Assembly: GCF_026651855.1 (NCBI RefSeq)
Contig: NZ_CP093280.1
Location: 1,838,001 to 1,902,000 of the forward strand
Length of the DNA stretch: 64,000 nucleotides
Origin: Pseudomonas silvicola
GTDB lineage: Bacteria > Pseudomonadota > Gammaproteobacteria > Pseudomonadales > Pseudomonadaceae
Reading direction: 5' to 3'
Shown: positions 18,973-28,313 of the stretch, one piece after another
Position numbering within the stretch: the stretch's first letter is position 1
Layout of the letters: each line of letters begins with the position of its first letter
Translations under genes and position numbers: made by a program
Notes under the pieces: model-generated
What the model was told of the DNA's origin: nothing
Seen by the model: the letters and a program-made list of their open reading frames with translations, nothing else
Database searches by the model: none

Positions 18973-21021
18973 CTGCTGCGCCATCTGCCATGGCTCGTGG
19001 TGGCAGCATTAGGAGCGTGCGCCCTCGGCGTCGTGGCACTGCGCCGTGGCGAAGCGGTCAACGCACTGTGGATTGTGGTGGCGGCAGTGGCGATTTACCT
19101 CGTTGCCTATCGTTACTACAGCCTTTTCATCGCCAACACCGTGATGCAACTGGACCCGCGCCGCGCTACGCCGGCCGTGCTCAACAACGACGGTCTGGAC
19201 TATGTGCCGACCAACAAACATATTCTTTTCGGTCACCACTTTGCCGCCATCGCTGGCGCCGGCCCATTGGTGGGCCCGGTACTGGCCGCGCAGATGGGTT
19301 ACCTGCCGGGTACCCTGTGGCTGATCGCCGGCGTGGTGCTGGCCGGCGCCGTGCAGGACTTCCTGGTGCTGTTCATGTCCACCCGCCGCAACGGTCGTTC
19401 GCTGGGCGACATGGTGCGCGAGGAGATGGGCCGCATTCCGGGCACCATCGCCCTGTTCGGCTGCTTCCTGATCATGATCATCATCCTGGCCGTGCTGGCG
19501 CTGATCGTGGTCAAGGCCCTTGCCGACAGCCCATGGGGTATGTTCACGGTAATGGCGACCATCCCCATCGCGATGTTCATGGGCGTGTACATGCGCTATA
19601 TCCGCCCGGGCCGCATTGGTGAGATCTCGATCATCGGCGTGCTGTTGCTGCTGGGCTCCATCTGGCTGGGGGGCCAGATCGCTGCAGACCCGCAGTGGAA
19701 CAAGGCGTTCAGCTTTACCGGTATCCAGATTACCTGGATGCTGATCGGCTATGGCGCGGTCTCGGCGGTACTGCCGGTATGGCTGGTGCTGGCGCCGCGT
19801 GACTACCTGTCGACCTTCCTGAAGATCGGTACCATCATCGCTCTGGCGATCGGCATTCTGATCACCACGCCGCTGCTGAAAATGCCGGCACTGACCCAGT
19901 TCATCGACGGCACCGGCCCGGTGTGGAAGGGCGGCCTGTTCCCGTTCCTGTTCATCACCATCGCCTGTGGCGCGGTGTCGGGTTTCCACGCCCTGATTTC
20001 CTCGGGCACCACGCCCAAGCTGCTGGATAACGAAGTCAACGCCCGCTACATCGGTTACGGCGGCATGCTGATGGAGTCGTTCGTGGCCATCATGGCCATG
20101 GTTGCCGCGTCGGTGATCGAGCCAGGTGTGTACTTCGCCATGAACAGCCCGCCCGCCGTAGTAGGGACTGACGTGGTGGCGGTAGCGACCGCGGTCAGCA
20201 ACTGGGGCTTTGCCATTACCCCGGATGCCCTGCAGGCCGTGGCCCATGACATTGGTGAGAACACCATTCTGGCCCGCGCCGGTGGTGCGCCGACCCTGGC
20301 CGTGGGTATCGCGCAGATCCTGCACCACGTGCTGCCGGGTGAGAACACCATGGCGTTCTGGTACCACTTCGCGATCCTGTTCGAGGCGCTGTTCATCCTC
20401 ACCGCGGTAGACGCCGGTACCCGTGCCGGGCGTTTCATGCTGCAGGACTTGCTGGGCTCGTTCGTGCCAGCGCTCAAGCGCACTGAATCGTGGACGGCCA
20501 ACATCATCGGCACGGCGGGTTGCGTGGCGCTGTGGGGCTACCTGCTGTATCAGGGCGTGGTCGACCCGCTGGGCGGCATCAATACCTTGTGGCCGCTGTT
20601 CGGTATTTCCAACCAGATGCTGGCCGGCATCGCGCTGATGCTGGGCGTGGTGGTACTGATCAAGATGAAGCGCCAGCGCTACATCTGGGTGCCGTTGATT
20701 CCAGCGGTGTGGTTGCTGGTGTGCACCACGACGGCCGGCTTCATCAAGCTGTTCGACGCCAACCCGGCGGTGGGTTTCCTGGCCCTGGCCAAGAAATACA
20801 GCGCCGCGCTGGACGCCGGGCAAGTGATTGCCCCGGCCAAGGACATCGACCAGATGCAACACGTGATCTTCAATGCCTACACCAACGCGACACTGACCGG
20901 GCTGTTCCTGTTCGTGGTGTTCGCGATCCTGGTGTATGCCATCAAGGTCAGCATCGCCGCGTGGGGCAAGAAGGAGCGTACCGACAAGGAAGCACCTTTC
21001 CAGACGGTACCTGGTGCGTGA
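18955..21021 (+). CDS. cstA: CstA-family carbon starvation transporter (pyruvate/peptide)
   Basis: This 688-residue inner-membrane protein has about 16-18 hydrophobic helices and matches CstA/BtsT in length (about 700). Conserved blocks include LFGHHFAAIAGAGPLVGPVL near residue 86, SGFHALISSGTTPKLLDNE near 345 and FEALFILTAVDAGTRAGRF near 480. E. coli members import pyruvate or peptides when carbon runs short. The ATG at 18955 is chosen over an upstream in-frame TTG because it gives the usual N-terminus. The next gene is a YjiX/YbdD protein 18 bases downstream and a YjiA GTPase follows, the same order as E. coli yjiY-yjiX-yjiA. The CstA versus BtsT substrate cannot be distinguished here. Confidence 0.9.
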   Translation: MNNNNSLLRHLPWLVVAALGACALGVVALRRGEAVNALWIVVAAVAIYLVAYRYYSLFIANTVMQLDPRRATPAVLNNDGLDYVPTNKHILFGHHFAAIAGAGPLVGPVLAAQMGYLPGTLWLIAGVVLAGAVQDFLVLFMSTRRNGRSLGDMVREEMGRIPGTIALFGCFLIMIIILAVLALIVVKALADSPWGMFTVMATIPIAMFMGVYMRYIRPGRIGEISIIGVLLLLGSIWLGGQIAADPQWNKAFSFTGIQITWMLIGYGAVSAVLPVWLVLAPRDYLSTFLKIGTIIALAIGILITTPLLKMPALTQFIDGTGPVWKGGLFPFLFITIACGAVSGFHALISSGTTPKLLDNEVNARYIGYGGMLMESFVAIMAMVAASVIEPGVYFAMNSPPAVVGTDVVAVATAVSNWGFAITPDALQAVAHDIGENTILARAGGAPTLAVGIAQILHHVLPGENTMAFWYHFAILFEALFILTAVDAGTRAGRFMLQDLLGSFVPALKRTESWTANIIGTAGCVALWGYLLYQGVVDPLGGINTLWPLFGISNQMLAGIALMLGVVVLIKMKRQRYIWVPLIPAVWLLVCTTTAGFIKLFDANPAVGFLALAKKYSAALDAGQVIAPAKDIDQMQHVIFNAYTNATLTGLFLFVVFAILVYAIKVSIAAWGKKERTDKEAPFQTVPGA

Positions 21022-21039
21022 CCAACGAGGTAGGCAGAC

Positions 21040-21237
21040 ATGTTCAATGACCTGAGCCGGCTTGGCAAATACCTGGGGCAGGCCGCCCGCCTGATGGTAG
21101 GCATGCCCGACTACGACAACTACGTAGAGCACATGCAGACCAAGCACCCGGACAAGCCGGTGATGGACTACGAGGCGTTCTTCCGCGAACGCCAGGAGGC
21201 CCGCTACGGCGGCAAGGGCGGGCCGAAGTGTTGTTGA
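21040..21237 (+). CDS. yjiX: YbdD/YjiX family small protein
   Basis: This 65-residue protein carries the family core [20 protein letters not shown], then [16 protein letters not shown] and a Cys-Cys C-terminus. Members are encoded directly downstream of cstA-like genes, and this one starts 18 bases after the transporter stop. It is predicted to be a soluble accessory of the transporter; its exact role is not established. Confidence 0.88.
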   Translation: MFNDLSRLGKYLGQAARLMVGMPDYDNYVEHMQTKHPDKPVMDYEAFFRERQEARYGGKGGPKCC

Positions 21238-21265
21238 GTTAAGGACTTTACCTGCTGACCCCTCC

Positions 21266-21348
21266 GGGACCGGGCGAAGCTCGGGAAACAGACGCTGCGA
21301 TACCCTCTGGTACACCGCGTCGCCTGTTTCCCGAGCTTCGCCCGGTCC
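21266..21348. repeat. REP palindrome pair
   Basis: Two perfect 25-bp inverted arms (21267-21291 and 21324-21348) contain the core CGAAGCTCGGG and enclose a 32-bp loop. The same core occurs at 31235, 39899, 49604, 52907 and 56210. Confidence 0.85.
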
Positions 21349-21379
21349 TGCATGGGAAGGCTTGAAACCTGGAGAATCG

Positions 21380-22336
21380 ATGTTGTCTTCCCCCATCCCC
21401 GTCACCATCCTCAGCGGCTTCCTGGGCGCTGGCAAGACCACCTTGCTGCGCCACCTGCTCAAGGCCGAACACGGCCTGAAGCTCGCGGTCATCGAGAACG
21501 AGTTCAGTGACGCTGGCATCGACACCCAACTGCTCGGCGATGCCCCGGTGCAGGTCATGACCCTGGCCAACGGCTGTGTGTGCTGCACCATTCACACCGA
21601 CCTGACCAAGGCCCTGTACCTGCTGCTGGAGCGCCTGGACAGTGGCGAGATCGCGTTCGACCGCCTGGTGATCGAATGCACCGGCCTGGCGGACCCGGCC
21701 CCGGTGGCGCAGACTTTTTTCATCGATGAAGAGCTGCGCGAGCGCTATATCCTGGACGGCATCATCACCCTGGTGGACGCCGCCAACGCCGACGTGCACC
21801 TGGCCGAGACCATCGCCCAGGCCCAGGTAGGCTTTGCCGACCGGCTGCTGGTGAGCAAGACCGACCTGGTCACGCCCCAAGCCTTCGAAGCCCTGAGCCA
21901 GCGCCTGACCCGCATCAACCGCCGCGCACCGGTACACGTGGTGGAACATGGCCGTATCGACCTGGCCGAGCTGCTGGATGTGCGCGGTTTCAACCTCAAT
22001 GGCAGCCTGAGCTTGCGGCCGGTGGTAGCAGCAGCCAGCGTCGACCGCATATCCAGCATGGTGTTGCGCACCGACAAGCCGCTGGATATCGACCGCCTCA
22101 GCGACTTCATGAACCAGTTGCTGGAGGACCATGGGCGGCAGTTGCTGCGCTACAAGGGCGTGCTGAGCATCGCCGGGGAAGATCGGCGCCTGGTGTTCCA
22201 GGGCGTGTTGAAGCTGTATGGCTTTGACTGGGACAGCGAATGGGCCGAGGGCGAGGCGCGTGAGAGCGTGATGGTGTTCATCGCCGATGGCCTGCCTGAG
22301 GCCAGGATTCGGGAAGGCTTCGAAGCCCTGACCTGA
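21380..22336 (+). CDS. yjiA: YjiA-like G3E GTPase (COG0523)
   Basis: This 318-residue member of the SIMIBI metal-handling GTPases has a Walker A GFLGAGKTT near residue 13, the metal-binding CVCC (NGCVCCT) near 66 and a base-recognition SKTD near 161. A CobW C-terminal domain follows after residue 220. An ATG at 21380 with GGAG eight bases upstream is the start. Family members bind Zn, Co or Ni and are thought to chaperone metal to partner enzymes. Linkage to cstA-yjiX is conserved, but a REP pair intervenes here and may separate the messages. Confidence 0.88.
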   Translation: MLSSPIPVTILSGFLGAGKTTLLRHLLKAEHGLKLAVIENEFSDAGIDTQLLGDAPVQVMTLANGCVCCTIHTDLTKALYLLLERLDSGEIAFDRLVIECTGLADPAPVAQTFFIDEELRERYILDGIITLVDAANADVHLAETIAQAQVGFADRLLVSKTDLVTPQAFEALSQRLTRINRRAPVHVVEHGRIDLAELLDVRGFNLNGSLSLRPVVAAASVDRISSMVLRTDKPLDIDRLSDFMNQLLEDHGRQLLRYKGVLSIAGEDRRLVFQGVLKLYGFDWDSEWAEGEARESVMVFIADGLPEARIREGFEALT

Positions 22337-22395
22337 CACCGTTGGCGTGTGGGGGCTGGCTTGCCAGTGAGCCAGCTTCCGCAGGTATTGCCACG

Positions 22396-23943
22396 TCAGG
22401 CGTCCTGCGCGCCAGTGCGCCCATCTTCGACGACGAAGCGCTTGAGCGTCGACACCGTCGCCGCCGGATCCCTACAATCCGACACTACCTGAAAGCGCGT
22501 CTCCATCTGCCGTTGGCCCAAGGTCACCGACACATAACCCCGTTGCCGACTGTCGAAGAACCGCACATGCGGGTTCAACGGCAGGATCGCTTTGAACGCC
22601 TCGTACGGCGGCCCATCCGACGTCACCGAGGTGCCCACGAACTCCGTGGCCACGGTCTTGTTCGCCACCTGCAGGTCGGTGGTCCAGAACGAATGAATAT
22701 CGCCGCCAAAAAACACGGGGTTGGGTACCCGGCTTGCATCGATATGGTTGAGCAACCGCGTGCGCGTGGCGCTGTAGCCGTCCCAGCCATCGGTCCAGTG
22801 GCCCTGGGCGCCGGTCTGCAGGTCTTTCTGGACCAGCGGCGCCACCAGCAAGTCCTGGGCAATGACGTTCCAGCGCGCCGGTGACTGGCGCAAGCCGTCG
22901 CGCAGCCAGGCTTCCTGTTCCCAGCCCAGCATAGTGCGCGTGGGATCATCCAGGTCCGCGCACGTCGCTACATGCCCGCCATGGCGGCCGTCGGGCTGTA
23001 TGCACGGTTGCTCCGTGCGGTACTGGCGGCCATCCAGCACATGGAAACGCGCCAGCTGGCCGTAGTCCAGGCGGCGGTATACGCGCATGTCAGGACCGCG
23101 GGGCAGGCTGGCGCGGCGCAGTGGCATGTGTTCGTAGAAGGCCTGGTAGGCCGCGGCGCGGCGCTTGAGGAACAGCGCCGGGTCGACACCAGGGTCCTGG
23201 GACCAGCGGTTGGCATAGTCATTCTGCACCTCATGGTCGTCCCAGGTGGCCACGCTGGGGGCCGCGGCGTGCAAGGCCTGCAGGTCGGGGTCGCGTTTGT
23301 ACTGGGTGTAGCGGTTGCGGTAGCCGGCCAGGTCGCTGATGTCGGTGAGGGCGTGGGCGCGGATGATCTTGTTCGAGCCTGCCGGGTAGGAGCTGTCGTA
23401 GATGTAGTCACCCAGGAAGAACACCAGGTCGGGGCGTTCGTCGGCCAGGTGGCGGTAAGCGCTGAAGTACCCGCGCTCCCAGTGGGAGCAGGAAACAAAG
23501 CCCAGCGTGAGGGCCCGGTTGGTGGCCTGGTCCCTGGCAGGGGCCGTGCGGGATTCGCCCAGCGGGCTTTGCTCGCCCAGGGCTTCGAAGCGGTACCAGT
23601 AGGGCCGGCCCGGTTCCAGGCCTGTCACTTCTACATGCACGGAATGGGCGAAGTTTGTGTCAGCAAGTTTCTGCCCGCGACGCACCACGCGGGTCATGGC
23701 TGGGTCGGTGGCCACGCTCCAGCGCACGACAACCGTGGCCGTCAACTGGCCGGCCATGGGTGCCAGGCGGGTCCATATCACGAAACCGTCAGGCACTGGG
23801 TCACCCGATGCCACGCCCAGCGTGAAGGGGTATTCCACCCCGGTGCTGCGGGCGAAGGGGCTCAGGATAGACAGTGCCATGCCGGCGCCGATAGCGGCCA
23901 CCACACGGCGCCGGGGCAGGTCGATAACGCTTGGGTCTGTCAT
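22396..23943 (-). CDS. phoD: PhoD-type alkaline phosphatase/phosphodiesterase, Tat-exported
   Basis: The protein is 515 residues, the usual PhoD length. A twin-arginine signal (PRRRVVAAIGAGMALSILS) lies near residue 10, so the folded enzyme would be exported by Tat. A PhoD_N domain follows (PFTLGVASGDPVPDGFVIWT), then the metallophosphatase core with GFVSCSHWERGYF, FFLGDYIYDSSYP, TWDDHEVQNDYANRW and FFGGDIHSFW. These supply the Fe/Ca ligands of PhoD enzymes, which release phosphate from phosphodiesters and monoesters. The ATG at 23943 is chosen because it puts the twin arginines in a normal signal peptide. It is divergent from exbD, with 193 bp between. Confidence 0.9.
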   Translation of the reverse strand: MTDPSVIDLPRRRVVAAIGAGMALSILSPFARSTGVEYPFTLGVASGDPVPDGFVIWTRLAPMAGQLTATVVVRWSVATDPAMTRVVRRGQKLADTNFAHSVHVEVTGLEPGRPYWYRFEALGEQSPLGESRTAPARDQATNRALTLGFVSCSHWERGYFSAYRHLADERPDLVFFLGDYIYDSSYPAGSNKIIRAHALTDISDLAGYRNRYTQYKRDPDLQALHAAAPSVATWDDHEVQNDYANRWSQDPGVDPALFLKRRAAAYQAFYEHMPLRRASLPRGPDMRVYRRLDYGQLARFHVLDGRQYRTEQPCIQPDGRHGGHVATCADLDDPTRTMLGWEQEAWLRDGLRQSPARWNVIAQDLLVAPLVQKDLQTGAQGHWTDGWDGYSATRTRLLNHIDASRVPNPVFFGGDIHSFWTTDLQVANKTVATEFVGTSVTSDGPPYEAFKAILPLNPHVRFFDSRQRGYVSVTLGQRQMETRFQVVSDCRDPAATVSTLKRFVVEDGRTGAQDA

Positions 23944-24004
23944 GGAAGATTCTGTCCCCTCGGTCAAAAAAACATGGATCCTGACGCCTGCGCATTGCGG
24001 TTCA

Positions 24005-24038
24005 GTGAACAGAAAATGAACAATTGAATGGTCATGAA
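24005..24038 (-). promoter_or_regulatory. Degenerate Pho-box-like direct repeats (speculative)
   Basis: Read on the minus strand, upstream of phoD, the stretch contains TTGTTCATTTTCTGTTCAC. The TGTTCA units are 11 bp apart, the spacing of a PhoB box, but the unit differs from the consensus CTGTCAT. It lies 62-95 bp upstream of phoD and could serve the divergent exbD operon. Confidence 0.25.
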
Positions 24039-24136
24039 AATGCACTCTGTCCGCCGCGAACCCTTCAAATACGGGTAACCGATCAGTCATTTTCGGCTGC
24101 TAGCTTGGCGCCCCTAACTTAAAAGGAGGGGGCACC

Positions 24137-24544
24137 ATGAGAACCTGGGACGAGCCAAAAAAGCGCAAGGCGCACATCGAACTCATACCCATGATCGATG
24201 TGATGATGTTCCTGCTGGTGTTTTTCGTACTGGTCAGCCTGAACGTGATCCCGGCCCTGGGCATGAAGACCCAGCTACCCAGCGCGGCCCACGCGCAACC
24301 GCTCAAGCCGCAGAACAAGTCGATCCTGACCCTGGGCATCGACGGCCAGTTGCAGCTCGACGGCCAGGCCACCACGATCGACGCCCTGGTGCCGGCGCTC
24401 AAGGCGCTGGAGAAGCCGGACACCAAGACCACCATCATCGTCAACAGCGACAAGGGCGTGGAAGTGGCACGCCTGGTGGAGGTAATGGACACCCTGCGCG
24501 GCGGTGGTTTCACCTCCGTGTCGATCGCTACCCGCAAATCATGA
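24137..24544 (+). CDS. exbD: ExbD-like proton-channel subunit
   Basis: This 135-residue inner-membrane protein has one N-terminal helix (MIDVMMFLLVFFVLVSLNVI) and a periplasmic domain. The helix includes the conserved Asp of PMIDVM that carries protons in ExbD/TolR. With ExbB it converts proton-motive force into movement of TonB. A strong AAGGAGG precedes the ATG. The gene overlaps tonB by four bases (ATGA), so the two are translationally coupled. It opens an unusual order: exbD, tonB, receptor, exbB. Confidence 0.9.
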   Translation: MRTWDEPKKRKAHIELIPMIDVMMFLLVFFVLVSLNVIPALGMKTQLPSAAHAQPLKPQNKSILTLGIDGQLQLDGQATTIDALVPALKALEKPDTKTTIIVNSDKGVEVARLVEVMDTLRGGGFTSVSIATRKS

Positions 24545-25272
24545 GCCTGTACGCTTTTTACCGTGCGCGCCAGTGGCTGGGCGGGCTGCCGGCACTGGCG
24601 GCGCTGGTGATTATTGTGGTTGGCGTGCGTACCGAACCGTTGAAGATCGAGCCCACCTACGATGAGTCGGCCGTGGAGCTGGCGCTCGTCGAGCCTGAAC
24701 CCGAGAAGCCCATGGAGCCGGTGGTGGAAACACCGCCGCCACCGCCGGTGGTCGAGGAAGAGGAAGCGGCCCTGCCACCGCCGCCCAAACCCGTGCCCAA
24801 ACCGGTACCGCCCAAGCCCGTGCCACCCAAACCAACGCCCAAACCGGTGGTGAAGGCCACCCCGGTGGCCAAGCCGCAACCGGCCCCGGCCGCCGCCACC
24901 GCGCCAACGCCGGTGGTAGCCCAGGTAAAACCGGCACCGGCGCCCGCGCCACCCAAGGTCGACAGCCAGGCCCTGGAAGGCGGTTACCTGCAAGGTTTGC
25001 GCGGTGAGATCGACCGCTTCAAGCAGTACCCCACCAGCCGCCAGGCCGCCCTGGAACGCCCCACGGGAGAGGTGGTGGTGTGGCTGTTGGTAGACCGTGC
25101 CGGCAACGTCCTGGACTCCGGCATCCAGACGCAGGCCTCCAGCATGCTGCTCAACCGCGCGGCCAGCACCAGCCTGCGGCGTATCAAGCAAGTCAAGCCG
25201 TTCCCAGAGCAAGCCTTCGGCGGGCGCAGCCAACAGCGCTTTACCGCCACTTTCAACTACAGCGTGCAATAA
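24541..25272 (+). CDS. tonB: TonB-like energy transducer
   Basis: The 243-residue protein has an N-terminal anchor (LPALAALVIIVVGV). A long Pro/Lys/Glu-rich spacer between about residues 60 and 140 (PPPPPVVEEEEAALPPPPKP and following) spans the periplasm. The C-terminal TonB domain includes LRGEIDRFKQYPTSR, GEVVVWLLVDRAGNVLDSGI and FTATFNYSVQ. It would pass energy from ExbB/ExbD to the receptor encoded next door. As it is linked to a single receptor it probably serves that receptor rather than general iron uptake. Confidence 0.9.
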   Translation: MSLYAFYRARQWLGGLPALAALVIIVVGVRTEPLKIEPTYDESAVELALVEPEPEKPMEPVVETPPPPPVVEEEEAALPPPPKPVPKPVPPKPVPPKPTPKPVVKATPVAKPQPAPAAATAPTPVVAQVKPAPAPAPPKVDSQALEGGYLQGLRGEIDRFKQYPTSRQAALERPTGEVVVWLLVDRAGNVLDSGIQTQASSMLLNRAASTSLRRIKQVKPFPEQAFGGRSQQRFTATFNYSVQ

Positions 25273-25297
25273 GCACCGACCGCACAGGAAGCAAGCA

Positions 25298-27577
25298 ATG
25301 AGGTATAGCAAGTTACACCTGGCCTTGATCGCTGCCGGCATGGCCCACGGGGTGGCCATGGCCGACACCAACGAGTCGGACGTCGGCACCATTGGCGTCG
25401 AAGGCAAGGCCACGGTTGGCTCCGGCTACATGGTGCCCGAAGAGGCGGCCAAGTCGCGGTCCACGGTCACCAAGGAGGCACTGGACAAGCAGACCGCCAC
25501 CGGCAATGCCATCGACAAGCTCAAGTATGTGCCTGGCCTGAACATTTCCAGCGAAGACAGCACCGGCCTGTCGGGCTTCAAGTTCACCATGCGGGGCATG
25601 AACTCCGACCAGGTGGGCATGTCGGTGGACGGCATGCCCATCAACGACTCGGGCAACTACGCGTTGTACTCCAACCTGCTGGGCGACCCGGAAAACATCG
25701 ACCAGATATTCGTCACCCAGGGCGCTTCGGAAGCAGACGGCCCGCACATCGGCTCCAGCGGTGGCAACATCGGTATCGTGGCCATTCGCCCCACCAAGGA
25801 AACCGGGGTGTTCGTCAAGCAGACCGTGGGCAGCAACAGCACCTACAAGACCTTCGCCCGGGTCAACACCGGTGAGGTCAACGGCCTGAGCAACTGGTTG
25901 TCGATGTCCCACGAGGAAGGCCAGAAATGGCGCGGCGACGGCGCCGTGCGGGCCGACAAGGTGGAGTGGAACAGCTTCTTCGACGCCGGTGACGGCAACA
26001 CCGCCAACCTGATCCTCAAGTACCACAAGCAGGAAAACAACAGCTACAGCCAGCTGACCAAGTCGCAATTCACCCAGTACGGCCGAGACTACGACCCGTA
26101 CCCCTCGGTGGCCACCAAAAACAGCAGCGGCAAGATCACCAGCTACTACGGGCTGGCGCTGAACCCGTTCGAAACCTTCACGGCGGTGCTGAACACCAAC
26201 TTCAAACTGGCCGACAACCTCTCGCTGTCCGTGATCCCGTATTACTACTACGGCAACGGCGGGGGCGTGGGCAGTTCCAGCTATGCGCTCAACAGCAGTT
26301 CCAGCACCAGTGGCGTATACGACCTGAGCAACCTGTCCACGGCAGCCCAGTACAACGCTGACGGTACCTCCAACAGCGGCGTGTACTACCGTTCTTCCCT
26401 GACGCAGACCTGGCGCCCGGGCATCACCACCAAGCTGAACTGGGACCTGGGCGACCACAGCCTGCAGTTTGGCTACTGGTTCGAAGACGCCCGCCAGCGC
26501 CAGACTCAGCCGTTCGTGAGCATCAACTCCGCCGGCAAGCCCGACGACATCTGGGCCGACAGCGACTACGTGGTGGACGCCAATGGCAACAAGGTGCAGG
26601 GCCGCAACCGCTTCACCGAAACCCCGGCGCAGAAGGTCTGGGCGCAGGACACCTGGTACCTGACCCCGGACTGGACGCTGATCGGCGGCCTGTCGTTCAT
26701 GAACGTGGAACGCAAGGGCCACAACCTGGGCAGCATTACCGAGGCCGAGGAAAAGCGCGACCAGAGCTACAACAAGTTCCTGCCCAACGTAGGTATCAAG
26801 TACCAGTTGGACGAGGACAACCAGCTGTTCTACAGCTTGTCGCGCAACATGCGCATTCCGCAGAACTACGTGCTGTACGACGCCAACGAGACCTCCATCG
26901 ACCTCAAGCCCGAGACCAGCTGGAACCACGAGCTGGGCTGGCGCTACCAGCAGCCGAACATGAGCCTGTCGGCGAGCCTGTTCTACATGAAGTTCCAGAA
27001 CCGCCAGGTGTCGTCCAAGGATGAGAACGGCGACTACGCGGACATCAACGTGGGTGAAGTGGACAACTCCGGCCTGGAACTGGCGTGGAGCGGCCTGCTG
27101 CCGCACAACTTCAATTACTACACCTCGTATACCTACACCAAGGCCGAGCAGAAAGACGACATGGTGGCCTACAACAACGGCGTGGCGGTGACCCTGCCCA
27201 CCTCGGGCAAGCAGTTCGCCAACGTGCCGCGCAACATGCTGGCGGCCAACATCGGCTATGACGACGGCCACTACTACGGCACCTTCGGCGGCAAGTACAC
27301 CAGCAAGATCTACGGTGACCTGACCAACGACGAAAGCATTCCCGGCCGTACCGTGTTCAACCTCGGTGCCGGTATCTACCTGCCTGTGGACCACCGCTTC
27401 TTCAAGGACGCCACCCTGCGCCTGAACGTCGACAACCTGTTCGACAAGAAGTACCTGGACGGCGTGTACACGGTGAAAACCAACTCGGCCACCTACGGCG
27501 GCTACCGCGACGGCGACCCTGCCTACATCGTCGGTGTCGAGCGCACCGTGACCGTGGCCCTCGAAGCCAATTTCTGA
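25298..27577 (+). CDS. TonB-dependent outer-membrane receptor
   Basis: This is a 759-residue receptor. A signal peptide (HLALIAAGMAHGVAMA) is followed by a TonB-box-like SDVGTIGVEG. A plug domain comes next (GNAIDKLKYVPGLNISSEDS, then FTMRGMNSDQVGMSVDGMPI), and then a 22-strand barrel rich in aromatic residues ending in VERTVTVALEANF, with the terminal Phe typical of outer-membrane proteins. The start follows CAGGAAGC. It sits between tonB and exbB, so it belongs to a dedicated system. The ligand is unknown. Neighbouring phosphoesterases suggest a phosphorylated compound, but that is inference. An iron chelate remains an alternative. Confidence 0.88.
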   Translation: MRYSKLHLALIAAGMAHGVAMADTNESDVGTIGVEGKATVGSGYMVPEEAAKSRSTVTKEALDKQTATGNAIDKLKYVPGLNISSEDSTGLSGFKFTMRGMNSDQVGMSVDGMPINDSGNYALYSNLLGDPENIDQIFVTQGASEADGPHIGSSGGNIGIVAIRPTKETGVFVKQTVGSNSTYKTFARVNTGEVNGLSNWLSMSHEEGQKWRGDGAVRADKVEWNSFFDAGDGNTANLILKYHKQENNSYSQLTKSQFTQYGRDYDPYPSVATKNSSGKITSYYGLALNPFETFTAVLNTNFKLADNLSLSVIPYYYYGNGGGVGSSSYALNSSSSTSGVYDLSNLSTAAQYNADGTSNSGVYYRSSLTQTWRPGITTKLNWDLGDHSLQFGYWFEDARQRQTQPFVSINSAGKPDDIWADSDYVVDANGNKVQGRNRFTETPAQKVWAQDTWYLTPDWTLIGGLSFMNVERKGHNLGSITEAEEKRDQSYNKFLPNVGIKYQLDEDNQLFYSLSRNMRIPQNYVLYDANETSIDLKPETSWNHELGWRYQQPNMSLSASLFYMKFQNRQVSSKDENGDYADINVGEVDNSGLELAWSGLLPHNFNYYTSYTYTKAEQKDDMVAYNNGVAVTLPTSGKQFANVPRNMLAANIGYDDGHYYGTFGGKYTSKIYGDLTNDESIPGRTVFNLGAGIYLPVDHRFFKDATLRLNVDNLFDKKYLDGVYTVKTNSATYGGYRDGDPAYIVGVERTVTVALEANF

Positions 27578-27601
27578 TGGCAAACCACTGGAGCTGAACC
27601 C

Positions 27602-28246
27602 ATGAATACCAACCTGATGCACGACGTCACGTTCTATGTGATGTACGGCGCCCTGGCCATTGCCGTGTTCATCATCATCGAGCGTTCACTGTACTTCGCC
27701 TACGTGCGCCGCCAGGCCACACGCCTCCTCGGTGCTCTGGCCGACAGCCACGGAGTGCGCGAGCTACCCGCCGAACTGACGGCGCGCAACAGCCTGCCGC
27801 TGGCGATGGTCACCGCCGTGCTCAAGCAAAAGGCAGCCATTGGCACCCGCAAGGACCTGGATGACGTGATCGACGGCCAGTACCTGCACACCCGTGCACC
27901 GCTGGCGCGCAGCCTGTGGATCATCGAAACCATCACCACGGCGGCACCGCTGCTGGGCCTGCTGGGGACCATCCTGGGCATCATCGACACCTTCAAGGCG
28001 CTGGCCAGCGCTGGCGTGTCCGACCCGGGGCAAATCTCGGCCGGTATCGGCACGGCGCTGTATGCCACGGGCCTGGGCATCGCCATCGCGTTGTTCTGCA
28101 TCATCTTTCACAACCTGTTCCAGGACCGCCTTGAGCGCATCAACGAACAGCTGAAGATGCTGCTGATCCGCGCGGCCATGGGGGCCCGCACCGTCGCCGA
28201 AACCGACTTGCTGGAAGCCGACGCGCCCCGCTACCGCACTGCTTGA
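27602..28246 (+). CDS. exbB: ExbB-like MotA/TolQ/ExbB proton-channel protein
   Basis: The 214-residue protein has an N-terminal helix (VMYGALAIAVFIIIERSLYF) and a MotA_ExbB domain with ETITTAAPLLGLLGTILGII and TALYATGLGIAIALFCIIFH. These helices form the channel pentamer around ExbD. It lies 24 bases after the receptor gene, ending the exbD-tonB-receptor-exbB operon. Placing exbB last is unusual, since exbB normally precedes exbD. Confidence 0.9.
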   Translation: MNTNLMHDVTFYVMYGALAIAVFIIIERSLYFAYVRRQATRLLGALADSHGVRELPAELTARNSLPLAMVTAVLKQKAAIGTRKDLDDVIDGQYLHTRAPLARSLWIIETITTAAPLLGLLGTILGIIDTFKALASAGVSDPGQISAGIGTALYATGLGIAIALFCIIFHNLFQDRLERINEQLKMLLIRAAMGARTVAETDLLEADAPRYRTA

Positions 28247-28260
28247 GTTAAAACGCCGCA

Positions 28261-28294
28261 GGCCCACGTGCGTCCCACAGGGGGCACGTGGGCC
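28261..28294. terminator. Stem-loop after exbB
   Basis: Perfect 11-bp arms GGCCCACGTGC (28261-28271) and GCACGTGGGCC (28284-28294) enclose a 12-base loop. There is no U-tract, so it may act as an mRNA stability element or weak terminator. Confidence 0.4.
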
Positions 28295-28313
28295 GCATCA
28301 GCCTGGAGTCACC

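Noticed and set aside
19009-21591. Long minus-strand frame across cstA and yjiX
   Set aside because: The product is low-complexity His/Gln/Gly/Ala-rich with no domain, while cstA on the plus strand has clear family blocks.
25097-25297. Upstream extension of the TonB-dependent receptor frame
   Set aside because: It overlaps the tonB C-terminal domain in another frame; the ATG at 25298 gives a proper signal peptide and ribosome binding site.
25313-27622. Minus-strand frame opposite the TonB-dependent receptor
   Set aside because: Shadow of GC-rich codons; the receptor frame has signal, plug, barrel and terminal Phe.
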